A DNA stretch of 60,010 bases, from the IMG/VR virus record IMGVR_UViG_3300012000_000018, positions 1 to 60,010 of that record; one strand, written 5' to 3'. This DNA is from a virus. The notes below the pieces were generated by a model. It ran no database searches. It saw only the letters and a program-made list of their open reading frames with translations, and had not been told where the DNA came from. The translations under genes were made by a program, and so were the position numbers. Shown here piece by piece: positions 39,177 through 45,786 of the stretch (position 1 is the first letter of the stretch; the number at the start of each line of letters is the position of its first letter).

Positions 39177-39343
39177 TGACTGACAATACTGAACTAACAC
39201 CAGAGTTGGCAGATAAAATTCTAAAACTTGCGTTTGCCACAGATGAGCAAATGAAAGAGTGGGAAGCCCTACCAACACGGGAAGCAAGAAAGGCTTTTTG
39301 GGATACTCTCCCGCTACCGAAACTAAAGAGAAAGGGGAACTAA
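39176..39343 (+). CDS. Hypothetical helical protein, 55 aa
   Basis: MTDNTELTPELADKILKLAF, AFATDEQMKEWEALPTREAR and a basic end. One-base-shared TGATG/TAATG junctions on both sides. Confidence 0.64.
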   Translation: MTDNTELTPELADKILKLAFATDEQMKEWEALPTREARKAFWDTLPLPKLKRKGN

Positions 39344-39492
39344 TGTATTTAGATACAGGAACACTTATAGGCTTGACTATCGCGCTCGCGGGTTCTTGCG
39401 CGGTTATGATTATCTCAATAATGTCCCACCGAAATCTCACACGAGAAAACTATCGTCTGAAGAAACTACTACGCGAAAGGAGTAAAAAGTAA
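39343..39492 (+). CDS. Single-pass membrane protein, 49 aa
   Basis: MYLDTGTLIGLTIALAGSCA, VMIISIMSHRNL then a basic coiled tail ending LRERSKK. AAAGGGGAACT precedes the start. The A-box at 39482 forms its last codons (SKK). Confidence 0.66.
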   Translation: MYLDTGTLIGLTIALAGSCAVMIISIMSHRNLTRENYRLKKLLRERSKK

Positions 39493-39494
39493 AA

Positions 39495-39662
39495 ATGGAA
39501 ACGACACAAATCGTATCTGACGCTAATTGCAGTTTCACTTGCCAGTTTGAGTGGATTGAAGTATCTTCTAATTTCTTTAGCGTATCTGTCTATACCCCAG
39601 CACTAATTGTTGGACTGCTTGGTTATGGTATCTATCGAGTTATCAAAAAGAGGCGCGGATAA
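39495..39662 (+). CDS. Single-pass membrane protein, 55 aa
   Basis: METTQIVSDANCSFTCQFEW, then PALIVGLLGYGIYRVIKKRR. The A-box GTAAAAAGTAAAAATG supplies the start codon. TM near the C-terminus with a basic end. Confidence 0.64.
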   Translation: METTQIVSDANCSFTCQFEWIEVSSNFFSVSVYTPALIVGLLGYGIYRVIKKRRG

Positions 39663-40141
39663 TGACTAAGCCAACTTGGGATAAGTTTGAAGAAGCAACT
39701 CCAGTTGTAAATGGGAAAAAGGTAGAACTTGAACCTAACCAAACAATTTGGAAGAACAGGTTTTATGTTGTCGTCAAGACAGTTTTAGAACCTGAACTTG
39801 GAGAAGCCAGTGGTCTTCACCTTTCAATTCGCCATAACGAACGAAAGGCTATTAGAGATTGGAGACACTTCCAGCGTATCAAGAACGAACTTGCGGGTGC
39901 TGAAAGAGAAGCCGTAGAAATCTTCCCACCTGAAAGCCAACTTGTTGATACTTCTAACCAGTATCACCTTTGGGTCTTACCTGAAGGCACAACTTCTTTC
40001 TTTACTTGGAACGAAGGAAGGCACGTTACAAGCAACGCACAAGACCCACAGACTGCTCAATGGTTGAGGGATAAAGGTTTAGACCCTGCGGTTATTCGCA
40101 ACGCGGTGCAACGACCTTTAGAGGAGGAAGCGTCTGCGTGA
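39662..40141 (+). CDS. DUF7694 domain protein, 159 aa
   Basis: The block DWRHFQRIKNELAGAEREAV, EIFPPESQLVDTSNQYHLWV matches DUF7694, a widespread phage family of unknown function. N-terminal half reads as a small beta domain. TAATG coupling to the upstream membrane gene. Confidence 0.82.
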   Translation: MTKPTWDKFEEATPVVNGKKVELEPNQTIWKNRFYVVVKTVLEPELGEASGLHLSIRHNERKAIRDWRHFQRIKNELAGAEREAVEIFPPESQLVDTSNQYHLWVLPEGTTSFFTWNEGRHVTSNAQDPQTAQWLRDKGLDPAVIRNAVQRPLEEEASA

Positions 40142-40344
40142 GAGTAGCAAAAAGTAAAAAGTTAGAAGCCAGCGCGAGTGCGTTGTATCGTGGTGGTCTT
40201 TCGATAGATGATGTGGCTAGAGAACTTGCCGTGTCCTATCGTTGCGCTCGCAAAGCAATTCAAGGTGGTGGGGCTGAAATTAGAAACCCCTCTGCTAGAA
40301 CTAAAGGACGCACAAGTCCTAAAGGAAAGAAGGGAAACAAATGA
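40138..40344 (+). CDS. Helix-turn-helix protein, 68 aa (GTG start)
   Basis: ALYRGGLSIDDVARELAVSY RCARKAI is a resolvase-type HTH; the tail is basic (ARTKGRTSPKGKKGNK). GTGA overlap with DUF7694. The A-box variant at 40147 encodes AKSKK at residues 4-8. Confidence 0.72.
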   Translation: MRVAKSKKLEASASALYRGGLSIDDVARELAVSYRCARKAIQGGGAEIRNPSARTKGRTSPKGKKGNK

Positions 40345-40493
40345 ACAACTTGAATATAGTTTGGACTGCTGTCGGAACTGTCTTGTTTGGGTTGGCGTCT
40401 TTCGTGGCGTCTTGGCAAGGTAGTGTGGCGTGGTCTATTAGTTTGGGCTTGTCTGCGGTTGCATCTGCAACCCTAGCAAGTCGAGAGAAGTAG
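40341..40493 (+). CDS. Two-TM membrane protein, 50 aa
   Basis: MNNLNIVWTAVGTVLFGLAS and VAWSISLGLSAVASATLAS. ATGA overlap with the HTH gene. Holin-like size but not next to a lysin. Confidence 0.65.
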   Translation: MNNLNIVWTAVGTVLFGLASFVASWQGSVAWSISLGLSAVASATLASREK

Positions 40494-40527
40494 GCTAAAC
40501 CCCCTTTTCCCTACTTCTCCAAAAGTT

Positions 40528-40566
40528 AGGCTGTCGGTGGCTTCCCCCACTTACAGCCTTTCTTTT
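40528..40566 (+). terminator. Intrinsic terminator
   Basis: AGGCTGT and ACAGCCT with inner GGTGG/CCCCA-type pairing, then TTTCTTTTC. Ends the nine-gene membrane/HTH operon. Confidence 0.75.
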
Positions 40567-40577
40567 CGTCTGCTTGC

Positions 40578-40606
40578 TTGACTTTTCTTTTATTGTTTGT
40601 TATGAT
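40578..40606 (+). promoter_or_regulatory. Promoter TTGACT-N17-TATGAT (leaderless start)
   Basis: The -10 ends 6 nt before the ATG at 40613. Confidence 0.8.
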
Positions 40607-40612
40607 TAGCCT

Positions 40613-40864
40613 ATGCAAAATCCAAACTGCACTTTCGAAGTTGAAATCGAGGACGACTATGGTCGTTTTCGTATTCTCTTGCCTTATGCCGAGGCAACTA
40701 TTCGCGCCCAAAAGGCGTCTGAAGCGGGCGAACTGTCCGACTTCTATCACGCTTGCCTGTGTGATTTTGAGTCTATGACTTTTCCTCACACCTGCCCTTG
40801 CAACTGCGAGTGGTTTGATAAAGGTGCGGAGCCTGACCCCGCTGTTCCCCCTCTTTATATTTAG
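40613..40864 (+). CDS. Hypothetical protein, 83 aa, leaderless
   Basis: MQNPNCTFEVEIEDDYGRFR, then an Ala/Glu helix and CLCDFESMTFPHTCPCNCEW. The Cys cluster may bind metal. No ribosome site; promoter spacing indicates a leaderless mRNA. Confidence 0.68.
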   Translation: MQNPNCTFEVEIEDDYGRFRILLPYAEATIRAQKASEAGELSDFYHACLCDFESMTFPHTCPCNCEWFDKGAEPDPAVPPLYI

Positions 40865-40866
40865 GA

Positions 40867-40896
40867 GAAGCCCCGCCTTGTGCGGGGTTTCTTTTT
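40867..40896 (+). terminator. Intrinsic terminator
   Basis: GAAGCCCCGC-CTTGT-GCGGGGTTTC followed by TTTTTG. A reversed A-box (40907) and B-box (40948) follow. Confidence 0.9.
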
Positions 40897-40967
40897 GCGC
40901 TGTGGAGTTTTTACTTTTTATGCGTGAGTCCAAGCCTCGCTGTGGGCAACTTCTAAACAACTTATGC

Positions 40968-40996
40968 TTGACTTACTGCTTGACGACTGATATGTT
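40968..40996 (+). promoter_or_regulatory. Promoter TTGACT-N17-TATGTT
   Basis: Serves the micro-gene at 41026. Confidence 0.75.
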
Positions 40997-41025
40997 ATGT
41001 CTAACAAATTGAAAGGGGGCTTCCA

Positions 41026-41157
41026 ATGTCTGTAAATATTGATAACAATGGTCTTGACTATGACCCTTGGGCTGAAGATGATGACGACACTCTTGCGGTT
41101 GAAGATGTCGTTGTTGTTGAAGACGCAGGTTTTGAGATGTGGTTAGGTCTTGAATAA
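41026..41157 (+). CDS. Acidic micro-protein, 43 aa
   Basis: MSVNIDNNGLDYDPWAEDDD then TLAVEDVVVVEDAGFEMWLG. Strongly acidic; DNA-mimic or inhibitor-like in charge, but no match. GAAAGGGGG precedes the start; own promoter and terminator. Confidence 0.66.
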   Translation: MSVNIDNNGLDYDPWAEDDDDTLAVEDVVVVEDAGFEMWLGLE

Positions 41158-41173
41158 ATAACTTTGCCACGAA

Positions 41174-41203
41174 GAAGCCCCGCCTTGTGCGGGGTTTCTT
41201 TTT
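41174..41203 (+). terminator. Intrinsic terminator
   Basis: Near copy of the terminator at 40867: GAAGCCCCGC-CTTGT-GCGGGGTTTC then TTTTTTG. Confidence 0.9.
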
Positions 41204-41306
41204 TGTGCGGGTAAGTTTTTACTTTTTATGCCTCTCCCCAAACCCTCGCGCTCGCCAGGTTCCACAACTTCCAAACAACTTCTCTCTGATTCCTCTCTAA
41301 CTGCCC

Positions 41307-41335
41307 TTGACTTCTACAATGGAGTGTTGTATGCT
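41307..41335 (+). promoter_or_regulatory. Promoter TTGACT-N17-TATGCT
   Basis: Preceded by reversed A-box (41215) and B-box (41266-41281); serves 41359. Confidence 0.8.
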
Positions 41336-41358
41336 ATGTCTTGAAAGGGGGGTATCAA

Positions 41359-41775
41359 ATGGATACTCAAGTTGCAACAAGATTGCCTTCTAAATCCGAA
41401 TGGGCGGAACTTTATGAGGCACTTTCTAAACTTCCTAAATCTAAATACGCTATCCCAACTTCCGAGATTATTTCGGATTTCTTAGCGGATAATATTCACG
41501 GCGACCTACTCTTTGTAGAGGTTCGTGAATACAAAAAGACCCCATACCTACGCAAGTTGTTGGGTTCTATGCCTTCTTTTACCCGTGTAAAGCCAAATGC
41601 GCTCGATACGCTTGCGTTTGTGCGTATTTTAACTACTGACCCTCACAAATACGCTCGTATCTTCGGTGAGCACTATCGTTGCTGTGCCAAGTGCGGTGCT
41701 GAACTCACTGATGAGCGTAGTCGTGAGTTATCTCTTGGACCAGAGTGCCGAAAGGCGTTTGGATACACCAAATAA
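41359..41775 (+). CDS. DUF6011-like zinc protein, 138 aa
   Basis: C-terminal HYRCCAKCGAELTDERSREL SLGPECRKAF matches the C-x2-C ... S-x-G-P-x-C zinc pattern of DUF6011 proteins. The first 90 residues are a helical/basic domain with YKKTPYLRKLLG. GAAAGGGGGGTATCAA sets the start at 41359. Such proteins are common in actinophages; role unknown. Confidence 0.72.
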   Translation: MDTQVATRLPSKSEWAELYEALSKLPKSKYAIPTSEIISDFLADNIHGDLLFVEVREYKKTPYLRKLLGSMPSFTRVKPNALDTLAFVRILTTDPHKYARIFGEHYRCCAKCGAELTDERSRELSLGPECRKAFGYTK

Positions 41776-41784
41776 CTCTATGAT

Positions 41785-41822
41785 GGAAGGTCGTTCCCGC
41801 CCCTGTGCGGGGGCGACTTTCC
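41785..41822 (+). terminator. Hairpin after the DUF6011-like gene
   Basis: GGAAGGTCG and CGACTTTCC with inner CCGCCCC/GGGGGCG-type pairing. Weak T tract. Confidence 0.5.
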
Positions 41823-41837
41823 TGACTTTAGTGTGCT

Positions 41838-41937
41838 AAGGTGGTCTAGTAGAAATGATGCAAGACGCATTAGAAAGTAGGTCGCAACACCTATCTCCCC
41901 AGAGCGGGTGATACGGGTGGGCTAGTCCAGCCACCTT
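41838..41937 (+). ncRNA. Possible structured leader of the lysis cassette
   Basis: AAGGTGG (41838) can pair with CCACCTT (41931), but GGTGGGC (41916) can pair with GCCACC (41930) instead, so the two folds exclude each other. TAGGT/ACCTA (41878/41889) is a further hairpin. Mutually exclusive pairing is how leaders switch. No known riboswitch class was matched. Confidence 0.35.
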
Positions 41938-41965
41938 GTCCTGTCCCCTAACAAAGGAATAATCA

Positions 41966-42562
41966 ATGCAGAAACTCGAAAGCAAGACTATTGAACAAAT
42001 AGTAAGCGTGGCTATCTCTGTCGTGCTTCTATCGGTATTTTCTACTTTTGTTCAAAGTTCCAGAGCCGAGCAACAACCTATGCCAGTATCTATCGCTTCG
42101 GTAGAGGCTGAAATAGCAAAGAAGAATGAAGAAATCCGCTTGCTAGAACTCAAGAAGTTCTCCGAGCAAAAGACAACCCTGACTGATGAAGACCTAGTCC
42201 GACTGCTTCACGCCGTTGGTTTCAAGGGTAAAGCCTTGAGAACTGCTTGGGCTGTCGTCAAGAAGGAAAGTAATGGTCGCCCCCTAGCCTTCAATGGCAA
42301 TAGGAAGACAGGCGATTCGTCATACGGCATATTCCAAATCAATATGATTGGTGGGCTTGGCGTTACACGCCGAGAGAAGTTTGACCTCAATAGCAATGTT
42401 GAACTCTTTGACCCAGTAGTTAATGCTCAAGTCGCCTACCATATGAGCGGTGGCGGAGATGATTGGACTGCTTGGAAAATCTCAGGAACGCTAACAAATA
42501 GTGATGAGATTAGGTTCAAGGAGTGGTATGCCAAGTTCCCTGAAGGAGTTGTAAATGAGTGA
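41966..42562 (+). CDS. Membrane-anchored lytic transglycosylase-like lysin
   Basis: 198 residues. An N-terminal hydrophobic segment (IVSVAISVVLLSVFSTFVQS) acts as signal anchor, followed by a coiled region and a lysozyme-like domain: AWAVVKKESNGRPLAFNGN, SSYGIFQINMIG, DPVVNAQVAYHMSG and WTAWKISG. The Glu in VKKESNG is the likely catalytic acid. It would cut the glycan strands of peptidoglycan, either for lysis or virion entry. Overlaps the PG-binding gene by 8 bp. Confidence 0.82.
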   Translation: MQKLESKTIEQIVSVAISVVLLSVFSTFVQSSRAEQQPMPVSIASVEAEIAKKNEEIRLLELKKFSEQKTTLTDEDLVRLLHAVGFKGKALRTAWAVVKKESNGRPLAFNGNRKTGDSSYGIFQINMIGGLGVTRREKFDLNSNVELFDPVVNAQVAYHMSGGGDDWTAWKISGTLTNSDEIRFKEWYAKFPEGVVNE

Positions 42563-42968
42563 TGAAGACCTTTCCAGTATCTTTACCCCTGCGGTAGAGG
42601 CTGAGCCAGTAGTCGAGGCTGTGGCTGTGGTTGAAGAACCAAAGCCCGCTCCCGCTGTGGCTGTTGAACCTGAACCAGTAGTAAAAAGTAAAAAGTCCCC
42701 CGCTGTCGTTTCAACAACTGCGGGAGTTGTTTCGTTGTCTGCGCTTGGAAACAAGTTTGCTCACAACTCTGCGTCTGTGGCTTTAGTTCAAGAACAACTT
42801 ATTGCTCTTGGATTTGATGACGCGGGTTTTGATAATCGCGGACACCTAAGCGAAGGAACTAAGAAAGCCCTTGCTGACTTTTGTGGTTGTTCTACCCAAG
42901 AACTCATCGTAGATGAGAAACTTATTACTAAGTTATTCAAGAACACTGCGGTAGAAGTCGTAGCCTAA
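42555..42968 (+). CDS. Peptidoglycan-binding domain protein, 137 aa
   Basis: An acidic Pro/Val/Ala-rich N-terminal half (VVEEPKPAPAVAVEPEPVVK) is followed by a PG_binding_1-like domain: SVALVQEQLIALGFDDAGFD and HLSEGTKKALADFCG. It probably serves as the separate targeting subunit of the transglycosylase. An A-box at 42681 encodes VVKSKKS in the linker. Confidence 0.75.
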   Translation: MSDEDLSSIFTPAVEAEPVVEAVAVVEEPKPAPAVAVEPEPVVKSKKSPAVVSTTAGVVSLSALGNKFAHNSASVALVQEQLIALGFDDAGFDNRGHLSEGTKKALADFCGCSTQELIVDEKLITKLFKNTAVEVVA

Positions 42969-42985
42969 ACACCTTTTCAATAAAT

Positions 42986-43041
42986 CAACGCTCGGTTGGT
43001 CATCTAAAATTGACTAGCCGAGCGTTGTTTTTACTTTTTAC
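42986..43041 (+). terminator. Terminator whose T tract is a reversed A-box
   Basis: CAACGCTCGG...TCA pairs with TGA...CCGAGCGTTG (17 bp with wobbles); TTTTTACTTTTTAC follows at once, so the repeat is the terminator tail. Confidence 0.8.
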
Positions 43042-43074
43042 ACGCTCTGTGCAGGACAAGGAAGGACGGCACAA

Positions 43075-43368
43075 ATGGCAAAATCAAAAGGAGAGGTTGA
43101 AGTAAGTCGGGACGACAAGACTATTGAGAAAGCAAAAATGCTCATTGGTCGTGTTATCGCTACTTTCGCTGCCTCGGGACTATCCGTAGTTGGAGCAGGT
43201 TCTTTGTTTGGTATTGAAGTATGGAAATCTATTGCCCTTGCGGGTGGTTTGGGTGTCGCTACTGTCGTAGAGGCTTTGTCCCGTGCCTACCTTGCTGACG
43301 GAAAATTGACTACATCTGAAATCAACGAAGCCTTTGCGCTTGTAGATAAGCGTAAGTCCGCCGAATAG
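43075..43368 (+). CDS. Holin-like membrane protein, 97 aa
   Basis: KAKMLIGRVIATFAASGLSV then SIALAGGLGVATVVEALSRA: two hydrophobic spans with charged ends, the r1t/actinophage holin layout. It follows the transglycosylase and PG-binding genes, completing a lysis cassette. A different holin-like gene lies at 16037. Confidence 0.72.
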   Translation: MAKSKGEVEVSRDDKTIEKAKMLIGRVIATFAASGLSVVGAGSLFGIEVWKSIALAGGLGVATVVEALSRAYLADGKLTTSEINEAFALVDKRKSAE

Positions 43369-43376
43369 TTCATAAA

Positions 43377-43416
43377 TAAGAAGCCCCCTAGATTATTCGT
43401 CTAGGGGGTTTTCTTA
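43377..43416. terminator. Bidirectional terminator between converging units
   Basis: AAGCCCCCTAGA and TCTAGGGGGTTTT with A and T runs on the outer sides. Ends both the rightward lysis unit and the leftward HTH unit. Confidence 0.85.
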
Positions 43417-43563
43417 TGCTACTAGGCAGAGCCTTCGTTTGGAGTGAGCGTGAATCCATACTGTAACCCACCCGCGCTCGCGGTCATACACCTCTGCACC
43501 TTGTGTAAGTTGTTGGCACTTTGGACAAGTCCCGATGAACTCGTGGTCGTCTAACTCTTTCAC
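43414..43563 (-). CDS. Small zinc-ribbon protein, 49 aa (GTG start)
   Basis: (M)KELDDHEFIGTCPKCQQLT, then ERGWVTVWIHAHSKRRLCLV. The GTG overlaps the TGA of the upstream gene; a TTG 33 nt earlier is possible. C-x2-C with later His, His and Cys. Confidence 0.6.
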   Translation of the reverse strand: MKELDDHEFIGTCPKCQQLTQGAEVYDRERGWVTVWIHAHSKRRLCLVA

Positions 43564-43679
43564 TCTTTGTCCTTTTTCATTTCGATATAGTGGCAAGGCT
43601 TACATAGCCCCTCTCCACCCCCGCCGAACTTAGGATTGAACCAAGTCTGACATTTGACACATTGTTGCGGTTTAGCCAT
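43560..43679 (-). CDS. Micro zinc-ribbon protein, 39 aa
   Basis: MAKPQQCVKCQTWFNPKFGG then EGLCKPCHYIEMKKD: two C-x2-C pairs around a Gly-rich loop. Overlaps the HTH gene by 8 bp. Confidence 0.66.
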   Translation of the reverse strand: MAKPQQCVKCQTWFNPKFGGGGEGLCKPCHYIEMKKDKE

Positions 43680-44283
43680 TTCGGTTCTTCTCTAGGATTG
43701 GTTGGAAGCACTTACTTTTTCCTGTTGTTGTTCGGTAGCCGTATCGTGTCAAGCGGAATTGGATTGCACCAATAGTTACACCCAATATCTTTGCAAGACG
43801 ATATACGGAAATGCCTTGCGTTGTTATTGCTTGATTGAGAAGGTAGGTGTATTCATCTGCCTCTGCTCGATACATCTTGCCGTGTCCTCTTACCTGTTGG
43901 GCAAGTGGTTTGAGTTCTAATAGTCTGTCCAGCATTTCTTTTGGAAGTTCGGGATAAACTTTAGAATACTTTGTTTCTCGCGGTGGCTTTGGAATAGGTA
44001 AATCACCAATGAGAGAAGTGTCGCTCATTGTTTGTTGAGCAAGTTGTCTTACTCTTTCCCGTGAAATATCTACTGCCCTTGCAATCGCGGAATCTGTCCA
44101 GCCAGCCTCGCCCAATGCAATTATGTATTGGTTGCGTTGCTTTATATCGCTAATACCTTTGAAGATATCCAATACATCTTGCGGAAGTTCTTGCTTTCGC
44201 TTGATGATTTTTCCTTCTCCACTCGCCACAATTTTGTATGTAACGCGTTTAGGTTTAGTCGTTGTCGTTATCTCTTTCGTCAT
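43672..44283 (-). CDS. Double helix-turn-helix DNA-binding protein, sigma-region-4-like (paralog 2)
   Basis: 203 residues. RNQYIIALGEAGWTDSAIAR AVDISRERVRQLAQQ forms the N-terminal HTH with the sigma-region-4-like RERVRQ. The C-terminal half, with LLELKPLAQQVRGHGKMYRA and YRLAKILGVTIGAIQFRLTR, repeats that of the protein at 2141. A basic first 30 residues (KRVTYK, KRKQ) is extra. Likely a phage transcription factor; the paralog pair sits at two ends of the early region. Confidence 0.78.
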   Translation of the reverse strand: MTKEITTTTKPKRVTYKIVASGEGKIIKRKQELPQDVLDIFKGISDIKQRNQYIIALGEAGWTDSAIARAVDISRERVRQLAQQTMSDTSLIGDLPIPKPPRETKYSKVYPELPKEMLDRLLELKPLAQQVRGHGKMYRAEADEYTYLLNQAITTQGISVYRLAKILGVTIGAIQFRLTRYGYRTTTGKSKCFQPILEKNRNG

Positions 44284-44312
44284 TTCTTCCTTTCGTAGTT
44301 TGTCTTATAGCA

Positions 44313-44341
44313 AGCATAACCCATAGGATTACTGATTGCAA
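44313..44341 (-). promoter_or_regulatory. Minus-strand promoter TTGCAA-N17-TATGCT
   Basis: Serves the HTH gene at 44283. Confidence 0.75.
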
Positions 44342-44350
44342 GTTGAGAGG

Positions 44351-44644
44351 CTACCCCTTGCGGAGTGCCTCTTTTACCAGCGTTACTGCCTCGAAGTCAT
44401 TACCGCCAATGTTGTATTGGAATACCTCTGTGAGTGCAGGTCTTCCCATTTCGTAACGCTTCCAGTCATAGATTGTCGCTACTGTGCCGTTCTCGAAAAC
44501 AATAACCCACTCGACTGTTACTTTGTCGCCCTCTGCGAAGTATTCAGGTTCTCCGAAGGTTTCAATAAGTTGAGCAAGTGTTGAAGTTACATAGCCTTTG
44601 AGTGAAGTCCCGTAGGCTTGCTCAGGGTCTAATGTGAATTGCAT
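44351..44644 (-). CDS. Conserved phage protein, 97 aa
   Basis: MQFTLDPEQAYGTSLKGYVT, LIETFGEPEYFAEGDKVTVE, WVIVFENGTVATIYDWKRYE, then FQYNIGGNDFEAVTLVKEAL. The T-S-L-x-G-Y, F-G-E-P, GTVATIYDWK and IGG blocks recur in many aquatic phage proteins of unknown function. The ATG at 44644 has GGAAACA upstream. Confidence 0.78.
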   Translation of the reverse strand: MQFTLDPEQAYGTSLKGYVTSTLAQLIETFGEPEYFAEGDKVTVEWVIVFENGTVATIYDWKRYEMGRPALTEVFQYNIGGNDFEAVTLVKEALRKG

Positions 44645-44672
44645 TTTGTTTCCTTTCGTAGTTGGTAGATAT

Positions 44673-44701
44673 AGTATATAAAACTTATTGCAACAATGCA
44701 A
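44673..44701 (-). promoter_or_regulatory. Minus-strand promoter TTGCAT-N17-TATACT
   Basis: Serves 44644. A B-box (44736) and reversed A-box (44771) lie upstream. Confidence 0.8.
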
Positions 44702-44808
44702 GCCCATTTCTCTCCACCCCCTGTGCGGTGTCTAAAAGTTGTTTGGAAGTTGCCAGCACCTAGCCACTAAGTTTTTACTTTTTACCCTAAATCAAAAAAT
44801 GAAATGCA

Positions 44809-44842
44809 AAAAAGAAACCCCCGATTTCTCGGGGGCTTCTTC
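44809..44842 (-). terminator. Intrinsic terminator
   Basis: On the minus strand AAGCCCCCGA pairs with TCGGGGGTTTC followed by TTTTTTG. Confidence 0.85.
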
Positions 44843-44849
44843 ATAACTT

Positions 44850-45074
44850 TTAGAAGAAGAGTTCTTCTACCGCTGAAGAGGCTAGAAAGCGTAACTTTAG
44901 ATTGAGGATACGGATTCCATATTCCTTTGCGAAGTTTTCTGCTTCTGCCTTTGTGTCTGCCTTGAATTGGTAAGCCTTGTTGCCTTCATAGACTGCCATA
45001 AAATGCTTCTTGCCGTTTGAGTTTGTGCCAGTCATTACTGCAATTAGTTCTGCGTCTGTTATTAGTTTAGACAT
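44850..45074 (-). CDS. Hypothetical protein, 74 aa
   Basis: MSKLITDAELIAVMTGTNSN, GKKHFMAVYEGNKAYQFKAD, then an Ala/Glu helix (AEAENFAKEYGI) and LNLKLRFL. Small alpha/beta fold; no family recognised. AAAGGGAAGC precedes the start. Confidence 0.68.
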   Translation of the reverse strand: MSKLITDAELIAVMTGTNSNGKKHFMAVYEGNKAYQFKADTKAEAENFAKEYGIRILNLKLRFLASSAVEELFF

Positions 45075-45126
45075 TTGCTTCCCTTTGTTAGTTGCCTTGC
45101 CCCCTGTGGCTTGGCTTCTTGGTCTA

Positions 45127-45155
45127 AGTGTATCCGGTTAGGTGAGTAGTTGCAA
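45127..45155 (-). promoter_or_regulatory. Minus-strand promoter TTGCAA-N17-TACACT
   Basis: Serves 45074. A CRP-like site lies 32 bp upstream. Confidence 0.75.
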
Positions 45156-45187
45156 GACCAAATGAGGAAATTGTTTAAATGTGCGGG

Positions 45188-45203
45188 TGTGAGTTGCATC
45201 ACA
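45188..45203. promoter_or_regulatory. CRP/GlxR-like site TGTGAGTTGCATCACA
   Basis: Perfect TGTGA/TCACA arms; the centre TG differs from TA. Followed by GCGCTCGC and a reversed A-box (45221). Confidence 0.6.
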
Positions 45204-45260
45204 TTTTTTGGCGCTCGCAAGTTTTTACTTTTTATATAGTTTTAATTTTTCCAGCAAAAA

Positions 45261-45290
45261 AGAAAACCCCCTCTTTCGAGGGGGCTTCCT
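45261..45290 (-). terminator. Intrinsic terminator
   Basis: On the minus strand AAGCCCCCTC-GAAA-GAGGGGGTTTTC followed by TTTTTTG. Confidence 0.88.
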
Positions 45291-45299
45291 TCCCAGACT

Positions 45300-45674
45300 T
45301 TAGAAGTGTGGGTCGTAGTATTCCATTCGAGCACCGACTAGGAGAACACCAGAATTAGTTGCGCCTTCACGCATATAGCGTCCGTCTTTGCGGAGTGTGT
45401 AGCGTTCTTGCTTTGCATTTGGGTTGGTAGTGAATTCGTAGTCTTGGCTCTCTGAATAGTAACCATTAGAATCCACACGCTTTGCGATATCGCGGGTGGC
45501 AATTACTGCCTTTACTTGTCCAGCCTTCTTGCCTGTTTTGTAGGTTTCAATTCCTACAACTGTGTAAGCGTAGCGGTCAGACCAGCCAATCTGTGTTGCG
45601 CCCATACCGATTTCAATTTCGGTAAGGGATTTGCTGTTGCCAGCAAGTAGATTATGAAATGAGCCGTAAGGCAT
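45300..45674 (-). CDS. Conserved phage protein (MPYGSFHNLLAG family), 124 aa
   Basis: MPYGSFHNLLAGNSKSLTEI, EIGMGATQIGWSDRYAYTVV, then RVDSNGYYSESQDYEFTTNP, TLRKDGRYMREG and a final MEYYDPHF. These blocks are shared by many phage and bacterial proteins of unknown function. The start at 45674 has GGGGGAG 8 nt upstream; an ATG at 45683 touches that site. Confidence 0.8.
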   Translation of the reverse strand: MPYGSFHNLLAGNSKSLTEIEIGMGATQIGWSDRYAYTVVGIETYKTGKKAGQVKAVIATRDIAKRVDSNGYYSESQDYEFTTNPNAKQERYTLRKDGRYMREGATNSGVLLVGARMEYYDPHF

Positions 45675-45726
45675 TTCTATCATCTCCCCCTAGTATCCAT
45701 CGCCCCTTGCGATTTCCACTACCTAA

Positions 45727-45755
45727 ATAATAAGGGTTGGCTACGGATAACGCAA
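45727..45755 (-). promoter_or_regulatory. Minus-strand promoter TTGCGT-N17-TATTAT
   Basis: Serves 45674. Confidence 0.7.
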
Positions 45756-45786
45756 GTTCATTTGGCAAAAAAGGTTAGAAATGTCG

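Noticed and set aside
41838-41937. ydaO/c-di-AMP riboswitch
   Set aside because: Only a short CAGAGCGGG-like string is similar; the conserved core is not recognisable.
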